This document shows positions 61,622-64,000 of a stretch of DNA of 64,000 nucleotides, piece by piece. The position numbers and the translations under genes are program-made. The notes beneath the pieces are model-generated. The model did not search any database and was not told where the DNA came from. It worked only from the letters and a program-made list of their open reading frames with translations. The stretch's first letter is position 1; each line of letters starts with the position of its first letter. Source of the DNA: Heloderma charlesbogerti (Eukaryota > Chordata > Lepidosauria > Squamata > Helodermatidae); the NCBI GenBank assembly GCA_026122225.1, contig JANEZZ010000463.1, forward strand, positions 62,001 through 126,000. Reading direction: 5' to 3'.

Positions 61622-63094
61622 GTGCTGGTTATTGTTCACCGCAGATACAAAATCAAATTTGATGCCCTCCCTCTAGTAGGAACCCTAAGAGTTACTGGTC
61701 TGTCGGAACCGTTACACCTCGAGATGGAACTGTTGCTTCGGAAGGGTGCAATTCAGTGCATCGCCCTTGAGCAAATAAACAATAGTTTTTTCTCCCAATA
61801 TTTTATGGTTCCCAAAAGGGACGGAGGACTTCATCCAATCTTGGATCTGTGGCTCCTGAACAAGTTTATCACACCTAAGAGATTCAGAATGTCTACACTG
61901 GTGATGATCCTTCCTCTCCTGAGAAAAGGCATCTGGTTTGCTGCAGTGGACCTCTAAGACGCTCATTTCCACATTGACATCGAAAAAGCATGTCAGAGAT
62001 TCCTTTGTTTTGTGATTGGTTCCAACATGTTCCAATTTTGGGTGCTCCCCTTCGGGCTAGCGACCACCCAAGGGTGTTCATGAAATGCATGGAGGTAGTC
62101 TGTGCATATCTCCGTCTCAATGGGATTGAAGTCTACCTTTATCTAGATTACTGGCTTTTAGTAGGCCCATCCAAGGAGTCTCTAGATCATACCATGGTAG
62201 TTGTCCTGATGCACTGGGTCTATGTCTCAACAAGGAGAACTCAACTTTATCTCCCATTCAGACTATACAATTCATCAGAGCGGTCTTAGACGCAAAGACA
62301 GGGCATTCACACCTCCCTCAGAAACGCTTGGATCAGTTAATTACTCTGGTGCCCACTCTTTTTCGAGGCTGACATGTATCAACGCATGTCATACAGTGCC
62401 TTTTGGGACATATGGCAGCCGCTGTGTCGGTACTGGAGTGGGCACATCTAAGAATGAGACCTTTACAGAAGTTTATTCGTACCTTCCACCACGAGACCAA
62501 TGCTCATTGAACCCAACTGCTGATTCCACATCATGTTGCTTCGTCTCTTCACTGGTGGATGAATCCGGTCAATCTCAATCAAGGCATCCTGTTTGTTCAA
62601 TCTCCTCCATCTCAAGTTCTCACCACAGACGCCTCTCTCATCGGTTGGGGTGCCCATTGTGGACAATTGCAGATTCAAGGTCAATGGTTGAGAACAGAAA
62701 GGACAGCTCACATCAATTTTTTGGCATTATTAGCAGTATGGAAGGCCTTAAAAGCCTTTGTGAATTACCTATGAGCACACATGTACAGATTTGAACAGAC
62801 AACACTTATGTTCTTTGGCGCCTGAACGAGCAGGGCAGTACCCATTCATTCAGACTGGTGGGTCTCATTATCAAGATCTACGATTGGATTGTACCGAGTG
62901 GCATCTGCTTGACAGCGATTCATATCACCAGACTAGACAACACACTGGCAGGTTCCCTCAGTCATACCTACCAAGCATCCCATGAATGGGAAATGTCTCC
63001 AATCATCCTACGTTGTCTATTTCGGAGATGGGGACAGCCGTCTGTAGACTTGTTTGCAAACCAGTCAAAAGCAATTTGTGAACGGTTTTGTTGA
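61622..63094 (+). pseudogene. DIRS reverse transcriptase/RNase H, broken
   Basis: The pieces are 61622..61957 (HLEMELLLRKGAIQ, FMVPKRDGGLHPILDL, LLNKFITPKRF, GIWFAAVDL then stop), 61990..62289 (VYLYLDYWLLVGPS), 62559..62774 (LTTDASLIGWGAHCG, TAHINFLALLAVWKAL) and 62858..63094 (SVDLFANQ). The RT active site has LDYW, where the family has LDDW, so the second Asp is Tyr (codon 62149..62151). Several stops and frameshifts also disable it. The RNase H Asp of TTDAS is present. Confidence 0.8.
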
Positions 63095-63529
63095 AGAGCA
63101 GTAGGTTGTCGTTGGGAGACATCTATCTCCTTTGATGGAGTGGGACACTGTTCTATCTCTTTCCTTCATTTTCTCTGCTACTGAGAGTGATCATGAAGAT
63201 CAAGGAGGAGGAGACGACCAATTGTATGTTGATTGCGCTGTAGTGGCCAAGACAACTGTGGTTCACGATTCTGTCCAACATGGCTAGAGATTTTCTTCAT
63301 CTTCCGCTCCTGCAGAATCTAATCTCATGGGATCGAGGATGGATCTGGGACCTGGACACTCTGAAGCTGACTGCATGGAGAATTAGATAGAAGAGGCTCG
63401 AAGTTCCATGTCGTTGCAGGTGCAACAGGTTTTGGATGCTGCAAGGAAACCAGCTACCGGAAGGTTGTACCAGAGTAAATGGGCGGTGTTTTGAGAGTTT
63501 TGCCATTTCTAAAGGGTTTTGTCTTAAGA

Positions 63530-63952
63530 TCAATTTCAGATGTTCTCTCTTTTCTTCAACATTTGTTGGAGAAGGGTCTTAAGTTCTCTTCTATTAGAGT
63601 TTACACTGCTGCTATGTCAGTTATGAGAGGACAGATACAGGGATATACAGTCTTCACTCACCCTCTCACTAAGCAATTTCTATGTGGGGTACAGAATTTG
63701 GTTCCTCCAGTGAAGGATCTGGCTCCACAGTGGAATCTTTCGTTGGTACTGCAACATTTGATGACAAAACCCTTTGAACCTATGGCTATGATTGATATGT
63801 GTCTGCTCTCCTGGAAAATGGTGTTTCATAAAGAGAAGGTTGCCTTTCACTCCGACCTCACATTTCTTCCTAAAGTGGTTTCGGAATTTCACATCAATGA
63901 GTCTATTGTGCTCCCTGCTGTTTTCCCATCACTGTCTTCAGACTTGGAGAGA
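63530..63952 (+). pseudogene. DIRS tyrosine recombinase, truncated
   Basis: Text such as DVLSFLQHLLEKGLKFSSIR, VYTAAMSVMRG, THPLTKQFLCGVQ and FLPKVVSEFHINESI matches the N-terminal and early catalytic part of DIRS-type recombinases. Between KPFEPMA and VFHKEK the sequence is shorter than expected, and the Arg-containing box (A-R-R-V-S-E-L type) is missing. The C-terminal half with the catalytic Tyr is cut off by a BovB-like insertion at about 63953. Confidence 0.65.
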
Positions 63953-64000
63953 TGTTTGTTCAGTCGTGTCCGACTCTTCGTGATGTTTGCACAACCTCAA
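63953..64000 (+). mobile_element. BovB-type LINE/SINE tail, start
   Basis: Tgtttgttcagtcgtgtccg followed by actcttcgtgatg matches the well-known BovB 3' motif. It interrupts the DIRS element and continues past the window. Confidence 0.65.

Larger units (their letters stand above)
60541..63952 (+). mobile_element. DIRS-like retrotransposon, 5' end to recombinase, interrupted
   Basis: The order is a 5' non-coding part with the inverted motif gggctctgcacctgtgcaga, a gag-like ORF (60858..61493), RT and RNase H (61622..63094) and a tyrosine recombinase (63530..63952). This order and the YR domain define DIRS elements, which lack an aspartic protease and a DDE integrase. The recombinase breaks off at 63952, where a BovB-like sequence begins. 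Confidence 0.8.

Overview
The window looks like nuclear DNA of a non-avian reptile, most likely a squamate (lizard or snake). This is inferred from the vertebrate exon/intron structure and from the repeat mix: CR1 and L2-type LINEs, a DIRS tyrosine-recombinase retrotransposon, Tc1-type transposons, many short palindromic DNA transposons, and two places with a BovB-type tail motif. No prokaryotic operon, CRISPR array, rRNA or tRNA gene was seen.

The one host gene that can be identified with confidence is the 3' part of an adenylate cyclase on the + strand. It best fits ADCY5. Ten exons (15010 to 56347) join in frame with canonical AG/GT borders and give 475 residues plus a stop. They cover transmembrane helices 8 to 12, the glycosylated outer loops and the complete C2 catalytic domain. 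One exon is a 27-bp microexon (41940..41966) that carries an N-glycosylation sequon. The 3' UTR probably runs to an AATAAA near 58450 and contains a short DNA-transposon insertion. Exons for the N-terminal part were not found in 1..15009 and presumably lie upstream of the window.

The remaining sequence is mostly mobile-element debris. Two nearly full-length L2-like LINEs (5280..8965 and 16.9 to 20.4 kb) are closely similar, each disabled by its own mutations, and both carry YADE instead of YADD at the reverse-transcriptase active site. The second sits inside a palindromic MITE. Between 21.5 and 24.1 kb lies a decayed CR1 holding two PIF/Harbinger-like MITEs. A complete but dead Tc1 element with about 213-bp inverted repeats lies at 31483..33078. 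A second Tc1 (42391..44712) is split by a CR1 3' end. hAT-like MITEs with 8-bp target-site duplications and Harbinger-like MITEs with TTA/TAA duplications are scattered through the introns.

From about 60.5 kb to the end, past the cyclase gene, lies a DIRS-like element with gag-like ORF, RT/RNase H and tyrosine recombinase. It is damaged at the RT active site and in the recombinase, and is interrupted near the window edge by a BovB-type sequence. A 154-codon antisense ORF at 4719..5183 looks protein-like but could not be assigned.
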